Positions 22,959 through 30,417 of a stretch of 64,000 nt of DNA are shown one piece after another. The notes beneath the pieces were generated by a model. The model was not told the origin of the DNA and searched no databases. It saw only the letters and a list, made by a program, of their open reading frames with translations. Position numbers and translations under genes: made by a program. The number at the start of each line of letters is the position of its first letter. Positions within the stretch are counted from its first letter, which is position 1. The DNA comes from Weissella paramesenteroides ATCC 33313 (GTDB lineage: Bacteria; Bacillota; Bacilli; Lactobacillales; Lactobacillaceae). The stretch covers positions 62,001 through 126,000 of the forward strand of contig NZ_GG697129.1 in assembly GCF_000160575.1 (NCBI RefSeq). Direction: 5' to 3'.

Positions 22959-25937
22959 TTACTTATTTGTTGTTATATCTGCAAAATACTTTAGTAGTTC
23001 ATTTTCAAAATCGGCAGTACCAAAGAACCCAATCGCTAATTTATCTTCAATCTCTTGTAGCTTAGTATTCAACTGTGGATTATCCACCAATTCAACACCG
23101 GGTAAGTATAACTGATAAGCACTCATGATTTCATTACCATTGTAATTATGGTCTGCCGCCCATTTATAAACTTTCAGCTCTTGTTGCTCATGACGAATTT
23201 GCTTACGTACCTTCTTCAGGATTTCCGTATCAAAATGTTCTTGATAAGTACCATCTTCAATACCATCTAATACTGAATTAATTTCATCCCGACTAACTTG
23301 ATCTAATGGTTGTACATGATCTTCAATTGCCTGACGCTTTTCAGTAGTTATCTGATCCATATAGTCATTTAACAAATCAACTAGCAAATCGTAATCAATA
23401 ATTTCACTAGCAAATGATTCCATAGCAATCTTAATATTGGTCACATCGATTTTCTTCTCTGGGGGTAATAACTCATTAACATCATTTAAGCGAGCTTGTA
23501 AAGTATTTAGCTGATCAATATCTGCAATATTTAACTTTGTTTCTTGCCCTTGCACATCTTCGACTGAACTGCCGAGCGCATAGCCTTGTTGCGTAATTCT
23601 TTGTACCTGGCCATTAACCTCGGCTGCTGTTATAGCAAATTCAAGCCTATCTTTTTCAGAACGTGGTAATTGTGAAAAATCATCACCAGCTAATTCTTGC
23701 AATCTGGCAATTTTGGGGTTCAATTCACTAATTTGGTCAGCCAATCTTGGTGCTAACACATCGTCATCCATTAATTCCTGTTGTTCTTGTGCATTAAGTG
23801 GCTTGGTTGCATCTGTTATTGTGTCATTACCACCTTTAGTATAGATAACCAACGCATTTTTGACATTTTCCGTCATGACCGAACCTTTACGATAGAAACG
23901 TACTTTTCCATATGGTTTTGCATTTTTATTAATCGTTCGGTTGGTACGTGACATTGCTTGAATTAACGGTCCTTCAGCCATAATTTTGTCCATATAAATC
24001 ACATTAACATACTTTGAATCAAAGCCTGTTAATAGCTGGTCAGACACAATAATCAAATCTAGTCGATCGTCATCATTTCCTTTGTTATATGGTTTTTTAC
24101 GGGCCAGTCGTTTCGTAATATCATTCAAGTAAGCCCGTTCAGCATCTTGATCTTCTAAAAAGTTCCGGGTACCATAACGATTCATGTAATCCTGCATACC
24201 TTGCTTCAAAGATGCTTGCAAATCCGAAGTACCTACACCATTATTTTCATCGCGTGAATAGGTCATAGCCACTCGAATTTCAGGCGCAATTTTCTTGAAT
24301 AGGTTATAATATGCTACTACTGCTTGTTTACCTGAAACAGCTAAAATCCCCTGAAATTGATTAGGCTGGCGGACACCCATTTCGATAGGTCCACTGGCAA
24401 TTTTATCCCAATTATCCTTAATATCCTGAACCACCAATTGACGGAATGGTAAACTTGTATAGACTTCTTTTTCCAAATCAGCTTCTGAAAGCTTTGCTTC
24501 ATTATCGGTTTCATAAGTAGACTCATAGTAGGTAACGTCGAACCCAAGCACATTACCATCACCAATGGCATCTTTAATTGTATAACGATGTAATCGCGGA
24601 CCAAAAATATCAAAGGTTGAAATGTTCTTCGATGTTTTGACTTCATTAACTTCATCGCTATAAAAGTTAGGTGTCCCTGTAAAGCCGAACCAAGTTGTCC
24701 GTGGTAGGTTCTTTTTAATACGGTCTACTGCATCACCACTAGCAGAACGATGTGCCTCGTCCATTAAAATAACCATGCGATTCTTTGACGCAAGACCAGA
24801 CTTAACAGCTCGATCTAATCCTTGCACAGTAATCAAATAGATATGGGATGTCTGCGTGTGCTTTAGCTCTCGTTTTAGTTCATGACCATTAACAACTTTG
24901 ATTCTGTTTTCAAAAGTTTTATACGCAAATGATTTAAAATTTTCAAAGGTTTGATTAACTAGATCCACACGATCAACAATGAACAATACATCTTGTACAC
25001 GCGGCATTGATGCTAACAATTGTGCAACCTTAAATGACGTAACCGTTTTACCTGAGCCAGTTGTATGCCAGACATACCCGCCTTCCTTTTCAACCAAATC
25101 GTTATTATTCATTTCACGCATACGATCGAGAATTTTCCGAGTTGCTTGAATTTGATATGATCGCATGACCATCAAATTATCATTGGCTGCATCCGGAATC
25201 ATATTAACAGTAACAAGGCGGTGTAGTGCTGGAATGCCCATCACTTCATGAATAAATGCCATCGTGTCAGTAACATCTTTTCCATTTTCATCTCGCCAAC
25301 CAAAAACAAAGTCACGATTATATGATCGTTCATTTTTGGGGCGTGCGAAATAGTGCGCTGAGTGCTGTGATAGAATAAATTGCACCTGTACAAAAGAAAA
25401 GAGCCCCGTATACATTCCGTCACTATCATATTTTTGTAACTGTTCAAAGGCATTCCATTGATTCTGTAAAGATTCGTCTTTTTCTTCAATATGTGCGACT
25501 GGCAATCCATTAATTAACAGTAAAAGATCAATTCGCCTTTTCGTACTCAAACTAAACGCTAGATGATTAAATGTAACCTGGTTAACCAATTCATAGCGTG
25601 AATGACCACCAGCTACTTCATCTCCATAAAAAATTTCTAACTCTAACTGGCTGCCATCATCACGATTCAAAGGTAACGTTCCGACACCGCCTGCACCTGC
25701 TAACATAAGCTGTGCATCATAAGGGGTCTTATTCTGATTGAGTTCCAACTTAACCTGTTCAAACTCATTATCAGTTAATGGCACGCCGTCTAACCGCTGC
25801 GCATTATTTTGATTCAAAATATCACGCCAATGATCATATAATCTATCGACCGTTACTCCTGAATAATCGCGTAAATACTCCCAACCTTCAGCTCTTAACT
25901 TTTGAATTACGGCTTGTTCAAACTTATCTTCTGCCAT
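22959..25937 (-). CDS. hsdR: type I restriction endonuclease HsdR
   Basis: A 992-aa motor-nuclease subunit. The N-terminal PD-(D/E)xK nuclease domain has DLLLLINGLPVAHIEEK near 137-153. The translocase has Walker A in HTTGSGKTVTSF near 290, DEAH box LMDEAHRSASGD near 392 and FTGTP near 418, and the helicase C-terminal part includes QAMSRTNRTINK. The C-terminal 200 residues are the helical domain that docks on HsdM. No frameshift or missing motif is seen, so restriction should be active. ATG follows GAGGG by ten bases. It is the first gene of hsdR-hsdM-hsdS; inside a mobile element such systems defend the host and help hold the element in the population. Confidence 0.95.
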   Translation of the reverse strand: MAEDKFEQAVIQKLRAEGWEYLRDYSGVTVDRLYDHWRDILNQNNAQRLDGVPLTDNEFEQVKLELNQNKTPYDAQLMLAGAGGVGTLPLNRDDGSQLELEIFYGDEVAGGHSRYELVNQVTFNHLAFSLSTKRRIDLLLLINGLPVAHIEEKDESLQNQWNAFEQLQKYDSDGMYTGLFSFVQVQFILSQHSAHYFARPKNERSYNRDFVFGWRDENGKDVTDTMAFIHEVMGIPALHRLVTVNMIPDAANDNLMVMRSYQIQATRKILDRMREMNNNDLVEKEGGYVWHTTGSGKTVTSFKVAQLLASMPRVQDVLFIVDRVDLVNQTFENFKSFAYKTFENRIKVVNGHELKRELKHTQTSHIYLITVQGLDRAVKSGLASKNRMVILMDEAHRSASGDAVDRIKKNLPRTTWFGFTGTPNFYSDEVNEVKTSKNISTFDIFGPRLHRYTIKDAIGDGNVLGFDVTYYESTYETDNEAKLSEADLEKEVYTSLPFRQLVVQDIKDNWDKIASGPIEMGVRQPNQFQGILAVSGKQAVVAYYNLFKKIAPEIRVAMTYSRDENNGVGTSDLQASLKQGMQDYMNRYGTRNFLEDQDAERAYLNDITKRLARKKPYNKGNDDDRLDLIIVSDQLLTGFDSKYVNVIYMDKIMAEGPLIQAMSRTNRTINKNAKPYGKVRFYRKGSVMTENVKNALVIYTKGGNDTITDATKPLNAQEQQELMDDDVLAPRLADQISELNPKIARLQELAGDDFSQLPRSEKDRLEFAITAAEVNGQVQRITQQGYALGSSVEDVQGQETKLNIADIDQLNTLQARLNDVNELLPPEKKIDVTNIKIAMESFASEIIDYDLLVDLLNDYMDQITTEKRQAIEDHVQPLDQVSRDEINSVLDGIEDGTYQEHFDTEILKKVRKQIRHEQQELKVYKWAADHNYNGNEIMSAYQLYLPGVELVDNPQLNTKLQEIEDKLAIGFFGTADFENELLKYFADITTNK

Positions 25938-26082
25938 TCTTGATTATCCCTCTAATAATCTTTCTTTTTTATACGTCATCACTGTAATTATCTTACCATA
26001 ATTCAATTTCTATATTTCTGATATACAAATTCTTTTCCTAATTTTTTTGGGGTTCTGAAAAGTGAGAAGCGGGCATTCTATC

Positions 26083-26436
26083 TTAATCTAGATCATCATG
26101 TGAATTTCTATGCTTTGTCTCTTCAGAAATTAATTCATTAGCTATATAGGCTTCTATATCTGCTGTATCTTCAGATGTATCATCTGCCGTATTATTGTCG
26201 ACAATGCTACCTTCAACGTGTGGCGGAATAGAATTATATTCCACTATTTTGTGAGCGAACTTCACAGATAAATACCCAAAAACGATACAGGCAGTTATAT
26301 CTTTGATTTTCGGAAATGATAAGGATAACGTCACTAGATGGGAGATAAATTCCCAAGCCCCGATTGCTAAAGAAAAATAGCCAAATATCAAAAATATTGG
26401 TGCAACATCTTCTAGTTCGTACATTATTTTTTTCAT
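26083..26436 (-). CDS. unrecognised two-segment membrane protein
   Basis: A 117-aa protein with two likely membrane segments (about 12-37 and 45-63) and a strongly acidic cytoplasmic or extracellular tail (residues 75-117, rich in Asp and Glu). I do not recognise it. ATG follows GAGGGG. It lies between hsdR and the right attachment site in a 980-bp tail of the element, facing the same way as hsdR. Position fits an accessory, superinfection or maintenance factor, but no family match supports one. Confidence 0.6.
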   Translation of the reverse strand: MKKIMYELEDVAPIFLIFGYFSLAIGAWEFISHLVTLSLSFPKIKDITACIVFGYLSVKFAHKIVEYNSIPPHVEGSIVDNNTADDTSEDTADIEAYIANELISEETKHRNSHDDLD

Positions 26437-26621
26437 AAGTCTTACCCCTCTAGTCCATAAATTGAATCAACTGCAAAATTTCTGGTACTACTTAATTACA
26501 TTGTACACACTATTTGATCTTCTTCATTCATTTTTGGGGTTATTGGGATGATTGGGGTGATATTTTTTATTAGCCCAAAAAATATCAAGATCAACCATGA
26601 TCCACCCATTGAATAAAAGTA

Positions 26622-26681
26622 GTGACAAGCAGGTGACAACTGGTGACATTTTTGGAGTCAATTAAGGTCAATTTTGAACAG
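26622..26681. repeat. right arm-type integrase-binding repeats
   Basis: GTGACA at 26622, 26633 and 26643, then GGAGTCA (26654) and AAGGTCA (26664), spaced 10-11 bases so they face one side of the helix. The last runs into AGGTCAATTTTGAACAG, shared exactly with 9482-9498. About 118 bp from the core. Confidence 0.6.
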
Positions 26682-26755
26682 ATTTACGATAACCACAATT
26701 TTCCTATTCAATATAAGTCATACGCATCAATTCTCACAAATCCTATCATAGCAAC

Positions 26756-26793
26756 AAAAAATGACCTTACTAACCGAAATTAGTAAGGTCATT
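26756..26793 (-). terminator. element-borne replacement terminator for rpmA
   Basis: Perfect 14-bp stem AATGACCTTACTAA, loop CCGAAA (sense on the plus strand), then T6 on the minus strand, 12 bp after the rpmA stop. It lies inside the element, yet mirrors the original chromosomal terminator at 9303-9337 in loop and in part of the stem. Confidence 0.85.
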
Positions 26794-26799
26794 TTATTA

Positions 26800-26839
26800 G
26801 CTAATTACTTAGCGATGATTTCTTTGTATTCTTCGCGAG
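26800..26839. repeat. right attachment site within rpmA (40 bp)
   Basis: The last ten codons of rpmA, its stop codon and five downstream bases, duplicated exactly at 9344-9383. Integration therefore leaves L27 intact. Confidence 0.9.
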
Positions 26840-27116
26840 ATACAACTGATACTTGGCGCTTGTCACGGCCCAAACGACCGAACTTTACAACACCATCAGT
26901 CAATGCGAACAATGTATCATCGTTACCACGACCAACGTTAACACCTGGGTAGATGTGAGTACCACGTTGGCGGTAAATGATTGATCCAGCTTTGATGTCT
27001 TGACCGTCAGCACGCTTTGTACCTAGACGACGACCAGCTGAGTCACGACCGTTGGCTGATGAACCACCACCTTTGTGGTGAGCAAGCATCGTCAAGTTAT
27101 TCAAATTTAATTGCAT
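26805..27116 (-). CDS. rpmA: ribosomal protein L27
   Basis: L27 is a large-subunit protein near the peptidyl-transferase centre. The 103-aa sequence has [21 protein letters not shown] and [25 protein letters not shown], which are unmistakable. A nine- to eleven-residue N-terminal extension ([11 protein letters not shown]) precedes AHHK. Firmicute L27 normally carries an extension ending in FF that is removed by the protease Prp; here the FF is missing, and no prp (ysxB) gene lies between rplU and rpmA (25-bp gap). The GGAGG site nine bases before the ATG supports the long form. Its 3' end is the integration target of the element. Confidence 0.97.
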   Translation of the reverse strand: MQLNLNNLTMLAHHKGGGSSANGRDSAGRRLGTKRADGQDIKAGSIIYRQRGTHIYPGVNVGRGNDDTLFALTDGVVKFGRLGRDKRQVSVVSREEYKEIIAK

Positions 27117-27141
27117 GATTTAAATCCTCCTATCCGATGGC

Positions 27142-27444
27142 TTAGGCAATTGAGTCAATGACAACCTTAGTATAAGGTTGGCGGTGACCTTGCTTAGCAT
27201 GTGAGTGCTTCTTTGGCTTGTACTTGAAAGTAACAACTTTCTTTTCCTTACCTTGCTTCTCAACAGTTCCTGATACAGTAACACCTTCAACGTAAGGTGC
27301 ACCTACTTTGCCATCAGCGAAGACAACTTTGTCAAAGACAACCTTGTCACCTTCTGCGGCATCCAACTTCTCGACGTAAATAACGTCACCGGCAGAAACT
27401 TTGTATTGCTTTCCACCGTTCTCAATGATTGCATATGCTGCCAT
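27142..27444 (-). CDS. rplU: ribosomal protein L21
   Basis: L21 (100 aa) binds 23S rRNA in the large subunit. [20 protein letters not shown] at the start and [21 protein letters not shown] at the end are typical. The open frame runs to 27462, but ATG at 27444 is preceded by GGAGG at eleven bases and matches the family start. It heads rplU-rpmA, with a structured leader and a consensus-like promoter upstream. Confidence 0.96.
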   Translation of the reverse strand: MAAYAIIENGGKQYKVSAGDVIYVEKLDAAEGDKVVFDKVVFADGKVGAPYVEGVTVSGTVEKQGKEKKVVTFKYKPKKHSHAKQGHRQPYTKVVIDSIA

Positions 27445-27567
27445 GAGTCTGTAGACCTCCATAAAAATTTTTGTAAAAACTTAGACTCACCAATGCCCGC
27501 GAATTCAAAGAATTACTTAATACAGGCCATGAGTGGTTGCAGTTTGTGAGATTCCACAAACACAACG
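27445..27567 (-). promoter_or_regulatory. L21 leader (ribosomal-protein autoregulatory leader)
   Basis: The 120-nt leader holds a hairpin GTTTGTG... CACAAAC near the 5' end, a short AATTC/GAATT stem, and GAGTCT paired with AGACTC, which encloses the GGAGG site and ends at the ATG. This fits the L21 leader family of Firmicutes, which adjusts rplU-rpmA expression. Structure was paired by eye. Confidence 0.6.
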
Positions 27568-27573
27568 TATACT

Positions 27574-27602
27574 ATTATAACCTAATCATTGATCAAATTC
27601 AA
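27574..27602 (-). promoter_or_regulatory. rplU-rpmA promoter
   Basis: TTGAAT (27597-27602), 17-base spacer, TATAAT (27574-27579) on the minus strand; one of the strongest promoters in the window. Confidence 0.8.
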
Positions 27603-27652
27603 TGATAACAAGTTGATTGCCTTAAATAAGTACCATAAATTTACTGCAAAAT

Positions 27653-27697
27653 AAAAAACAAGTCTTAGAAACGCTGTTGTATCAACATTTCTAAGAC
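27653..27697 (-). terminator. terminator after tRNA-Arg
   Basis: AGTCTTAGAAA pairs with TTTCTAAGACT around a 16-base loop and is followed on the minus strand by TGTTTTTT. Confidence 0.85.
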
Positions 27698-27704
27698 TAT
27701 ATCA

Positions 27705-27780
27705 ATGCAACTGGTGGGACTCGAACCCACAACCGCTCGGGTAGAAACCGAGTGCACTATCCAGTTGTGCTACAGTTGCA
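27705..27780 (-). tRNA. tRNA-Arg (anticodon UCU)
   Basis: Cloverleaf by eye: acceptor TGCAACT/AGTTGCA, D-stem GCAC/GTGC, anticodon stem CTCGG/CCGAG with loop TTTCTAC (anticodon TCT), T-arm GTGGG TTCGAGT CCCAC. CCA is not encoded. It reads AGA/AGG codons. It sits alone, 60 bp after a gene of unknown function, and is not used as an attachment site here. Confidence 0.95.
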
Positions 27781-27843
27781 TATCAAATAGATGGAGCAAA
27801 TATGCATCCGCCTCATCTATTGTACGTTTATTTGCATAATGAA

Positions 27844-28359
27844 TCAAGCATAGTTGTCATTAAAATTTTCCTGCACTGCAAGATGAAGATCATGTTGCGA
27901 AATTTTCAACTCCACTAAGCCCAATTTCAGAAAGGAACGCCAAGCGTGCGAGAAGTCTGCTTGTCGCTTTTGATGATAACTATTGAGCAACATCGTCTTA
28001 ATGCCCATAAATTGATGTGCCAAATGCCTTTGTGGAAAACGTTCAAACTGTGCAATGTCTTCATCAGTCATGACCATTAGGTGTGTCCACTGTTGTTTTA
28101 AACTGATGGTTAAAAACTGTACAAAAGCCTGACTATATAAGGCTAATATTTCTTGTTCATCACGCAAAGGCTGTTGTCCAGGTACATTCAATAGTACTGA
28201 CTGCGTTTTAACTGCTAGCTCACTTAAACTAACATCTAAATTCAAATAGTCATTCAACAAAATTTGTTTTGGACCAATTGGTGTTTCCCATTGCATACTG
28301 ACGTCGTGCATCATGACTCTAGTTTGTCGCAAATACATTGCAATATCTAACTCTGTCAT
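27844..28359 (-). CDS. unrecognised 171-aa protein, third gene of an unknown operon
   Basis: I do not recognise this mostly helical protein (MTELDIAMYLRQTRV at the start, many Gln and Leu). There is no signal peptide, membrane segment or catalytic motif. The frame stays open to 28545 but overlaps the upstream gene; ATG at 28359 follows GAGGAG by ten bases, four bases after the previous stop. With the next two genes it forms a tight three-gene operon between tRNA-Arg and glnA. The tight spacing suggests the three products work together. Confidence 0.7.
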   Translation of the reverse strand: MTELDIAMYLRQTRVMMHDVSMQWETPIGPKQILLNDYLNLDVSLSELAVKTQSVLLNVPGQQPLRDEQEILALYSQAFVQFLTISLKQQWTHLMVMTDEDIAQFERFPQRHLAHQFMGIKTMLLNSYHQKRQADFSHAWRSFLKLGLVELKISQHDLHLAVQENFNDNYA

Positions 28360-28363
28360 CTGA

Positions 28364-29389
28364 CTACGACTCCTCTGATGTAGTGAGCGGCTGAGGAGAC
28401 AATACTTCTGGTTGCACCGTGTCCTTTTTGGCCGCTGCTTCTTCGTGTGCAGTTGCTTCTTGTAAGTCCTGATCAAATACAAGTGGTGCACTTTCAACCT
28501 CAATGTATTGTCTTTCAACCAAGTACCAAGCACCAATAAAGTCATAATCTAATAGGACATCCAACCATGACACACTATCCTTGCCGTCGATAACTTGGAA
28601 GTGCCACCTTTGTGCATCGGTTGCTGTGGCATCATTAACATAAAAGACACGAACTTCAACATTATTTTCCAAAACTAATCCTGCACCATTTGGAATTGCT
28701 TGTAAGAAATAATCCGAATCGGCTGATAACACAAAGAGCCGGTCTAAGATTCCTGCAGGCATTTCTTTTTGGCGTAGTGGGTATAGGAAATCATCTGTTG
28801 TCTCCAAAATATTGTAATCCACTTGATAACCAAATGTTGCTGCCATATACCGACCAAAATCGGTTAATAGCGTAACAAGTGGCCGAATACGAGCAACCGT
28901 TGTTTTCTTACGGAAATTTTCCACCAACAAATCCGTAATTGCTTCTGCGTTAAAGAAAATTTGTTTCCGAGTTAATGACCAATAGAATAAGCGCTTATCA
29001 GTTCCTAACTCTTTAAAATAAGCACCCCCATTTTGGTCTTGATTAACTTCAAATTGGAAAGTTGCTGGTACATCCAATTCTGGAAATACAAGCGTCAATT
29101 CTTCACGATCTGCCGGTGTTAAAATATCATATGCTGAGACTTTTGCAAAACTCAACAAGCGATCGAGTGCTAACATATACCAATCCGCTTGTGAGTATTG
29201 ACGTGGTACAACAACCCATTCAGTATCAAGGGTCGCTGTTGTTAGTTGTTGTGCAAGCAAATGTACTTTCTTAGGATCATCTGCATTAGCCAATTCATTA
29301 ACTTGAGCCAATAATTGCTGAATACGGCCAATATCATCAGCCAGAATATTAACATATGAATCAACACGTTTTTGTAGGTGTTCAGTCAT
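28364..29389 (-). CDS. unrecognised 341-aa protein, second gene of an unknown operon
   Basis: No family recognised. The protein starts with a helical region (MTEHLQKRVDSYVNILADDIGRIQQLLAQVNELA is heptad-like in its spacing), then a mixed alpha/beta middle, and ends in an Ala/Glu/Pro-rich low-complexity tail (residues about 305-341). No membrane segment or active-site motif is visible. ATG at 29389 follows GGAGG by eight bases and lies one base after the previous stop, so translation is coupled. Confidence 0.7.
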   Translation of the reverse strand: MTEHLQKRVDSYVNILADDIGRIQQLLAQVNELANADDPKKVHLLAQQLTTATLDTEWVVVPRQYSQADWYMLALDRLLSFAKVSAYDILTPADREELTLVFPELDVPATFQFEVNQDQNGGAYFKELGTDKRLFYWSLTRKQIFFNAEAITDLLVENFRKKTTVARIRPLVTLLTDFGRYMAATFGYQVDYNILETTDDFLYPLRQKEMPAGILDRLFVLSADSDYFLQAIPNGAGLVLENNVEVRVFYVNDATATDAQRWHFQVIDGKDSVSWLDVLLDYDFIGAWYLVERQYIEVESAPLVFDQDLQEATAHEEAAAKKDTVQPEVLSPQPLTTSEES

Positions 29390-29390
29390 C

Positions 29391-30269
29391 TTAAACACCT
29401 CCTTGCTCAGAAGCAACCGCTAAGCTACCAACATATTCCTCATACAAATTACCAACTGCTTGTTGAAACGCTTCAAACGTCCCAAAAGTATCCGTGATTG
29501 CTCGTTGCTCATAAATTAAAATCGTATCTTCTTTTGAATAATTCAAAATTTGGGTATTATTTTCAGCAATCAGTGCTGGTACCGTTTGCGCTTTAGCATC
29601 AGCTGAGTCCAAATGCTTTAAACGTTCTTTCAATACTTCACGTTGCTCTGATTGACCGCGGTTCCCAAATAAGCCGCCACGCTCCTCAGATGCTGATAAT
29701 TGTGCTAGCAATTGTGTACGTTCCGCATCACGTTGATTTTGTTCATCAACAATTTTTTGCAACGTCTCATTTGCTCGGGTAGTATCTTCAATAACTTGTG
29801 CGTTATATCGTTGTCCACGTGCTGATAGTTCCACTGCCTTGACGAGCTTTTCATATTCATCATCATTAAAAATAAACTTAACAGATAATGGATCCAGGAT
29901 ACCAAAGTGGCGCCGATCCCACCAGTTTCCAAAGTACAATTGGAAAACACCTAACTTTGTTTCTTCATAGTAAAAGAAAGGGAATTTTTCAGATAAATAA
30001 TTAATTAACTTTTGTCCCAAATGATGACTCAGTTCATCTTTCATATCATCAACTAAAACTGATAATGGTCGATTTATCTCTGCTTCAGACTTTTGACGTA
30101 TTTTTAGATCATATTTCTGACTATCTAATAGTTCATATACCTGTCGGTCGTCCCCCGCAACAACCGCTGATTGAATACTAGTCAAGTAGTCTAGTTTCAT
30201 CTGCAATTTTTGTTGTAATACGGATTGATTCGACGGTAAATCTGTCTGAATGTATGGCGTACTTTCCAT
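29391..30269 (-). CDS. unrecognised 292-aa coiled-coil protein, first gene of an unknown operon
   Basis: No family recognised. Residues 1-100 are helical and charged, about 100-150 contain an aromatic segment (FPFFYYEETKLGVFQLYFGNW), and about 165-240 form a likely coiled coil rich in Gln, Glu and Arg (RANETLQKIVDEQNQRD). ATG at 30269 follows GGAGG by seven bases; the open frame extends to 30296. It leads the three-gene group downstream of glnA's terminator. A structural or DNA-handling role is conceivable from the coiled coil, but nothing in the sequence proves it. Confidence 0.7.
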   Translation of the reverse strand: MESTPYIQTDLPSNQSVLQQKLQMKLDYLTSIQSAVVAGDDRQVYELLDSQKYDLKIRQKSEAEINRPLSVLVDDMKDELSHHLGQKLINYLSEKFPFFYYEETKLGVFQLYFGNWWDRRHFGILDPLSVKFIFNDDEYEKLVKAVELSARGQRYNAQVIEDTTRANETLQKIVDEQNQRDAERTQLLAQLSASEERGGLFGNRGQSEQREVLKERLKHLDSADAKAQTVPALIAENNTQILNYSKEDTILIYEQRAITDTFGTFEAFQQAVGNLYEEYVGSLAVASEQGGV

Positions 30270-30358
30270 CTCAACCCCTCCTATTTTTATAATCATTAAT
30301 AAATTGATTAGATTTGGCGATTAAAATAATGCCTACTACTATCATACAACCTAAACTT

Positions 30359-30402
30359 AAAAAACAGCGCGACTTGAGGACAAGTTAGCGCTGTTTTTTA
30401 TA
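30359..30402 (-). terminator. glnRA terminator
   Basis: AAAACAGCGC... GCGCTGTTTT with an inner ACTTG/CAAGT extension, then T-rich sequence on the minus strand. Confidence 0.85.
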
Positions 30403-30417
30403 AGTTTTAAACAAATT

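Larger units (their letters stand above)
9344..26839. mobile_element. 17.5-kb integrative element in the 3' end of rpmA
   Basis: A perfect 40-bp direct repeat (9344-9383 and 26800-26839) marks the two ends; the right copy is the last ten codons, stop and five further bases of rpmA. Inside lie a tyrosine integrase next to the left end, an excisionase, helicase, small DNA polymerase, a second integrase, unrecognised genes and a type I restriction-modification shufflon. No capsid, terminase, portal, relaxase or conjugation gene is present, so it is neither a complete prophage nor a self-transmissible ICE. It is best described as a satellite-like or mobilisable genomic island with its own replication genes. 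Helper-phage packaging, as in PICI elements, is possible but not shown by the sequence. Confidence 0.88.

Noticed and set aside
15474-26760. A second complete integrated element flanked by its own repeats around the second integrase
   Set aside because: I searched by eye for repeats near 15470 and elsewhere and found none that pair with an end, so two separate elements cannot be supported.
9344-26839. Complete prophage or conjugative element
   Set aside because: No terminase, portal, capsid, tail, lysis, relaxase or type IV secretion genes are present.
9344-26839. A CI-like or MerR-type master repressor of the element
   Set aside because: No gene other than the excisionase shows a recognisable helix-turn-helix; the regulator could be one of the unknown proteins, but nothing supports this.
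27705-27780. tRNA-Arg as the integration site of the element
   Set aside because: No repeat of the tRNA end is found; the 40-bp duplication is in rpmA.
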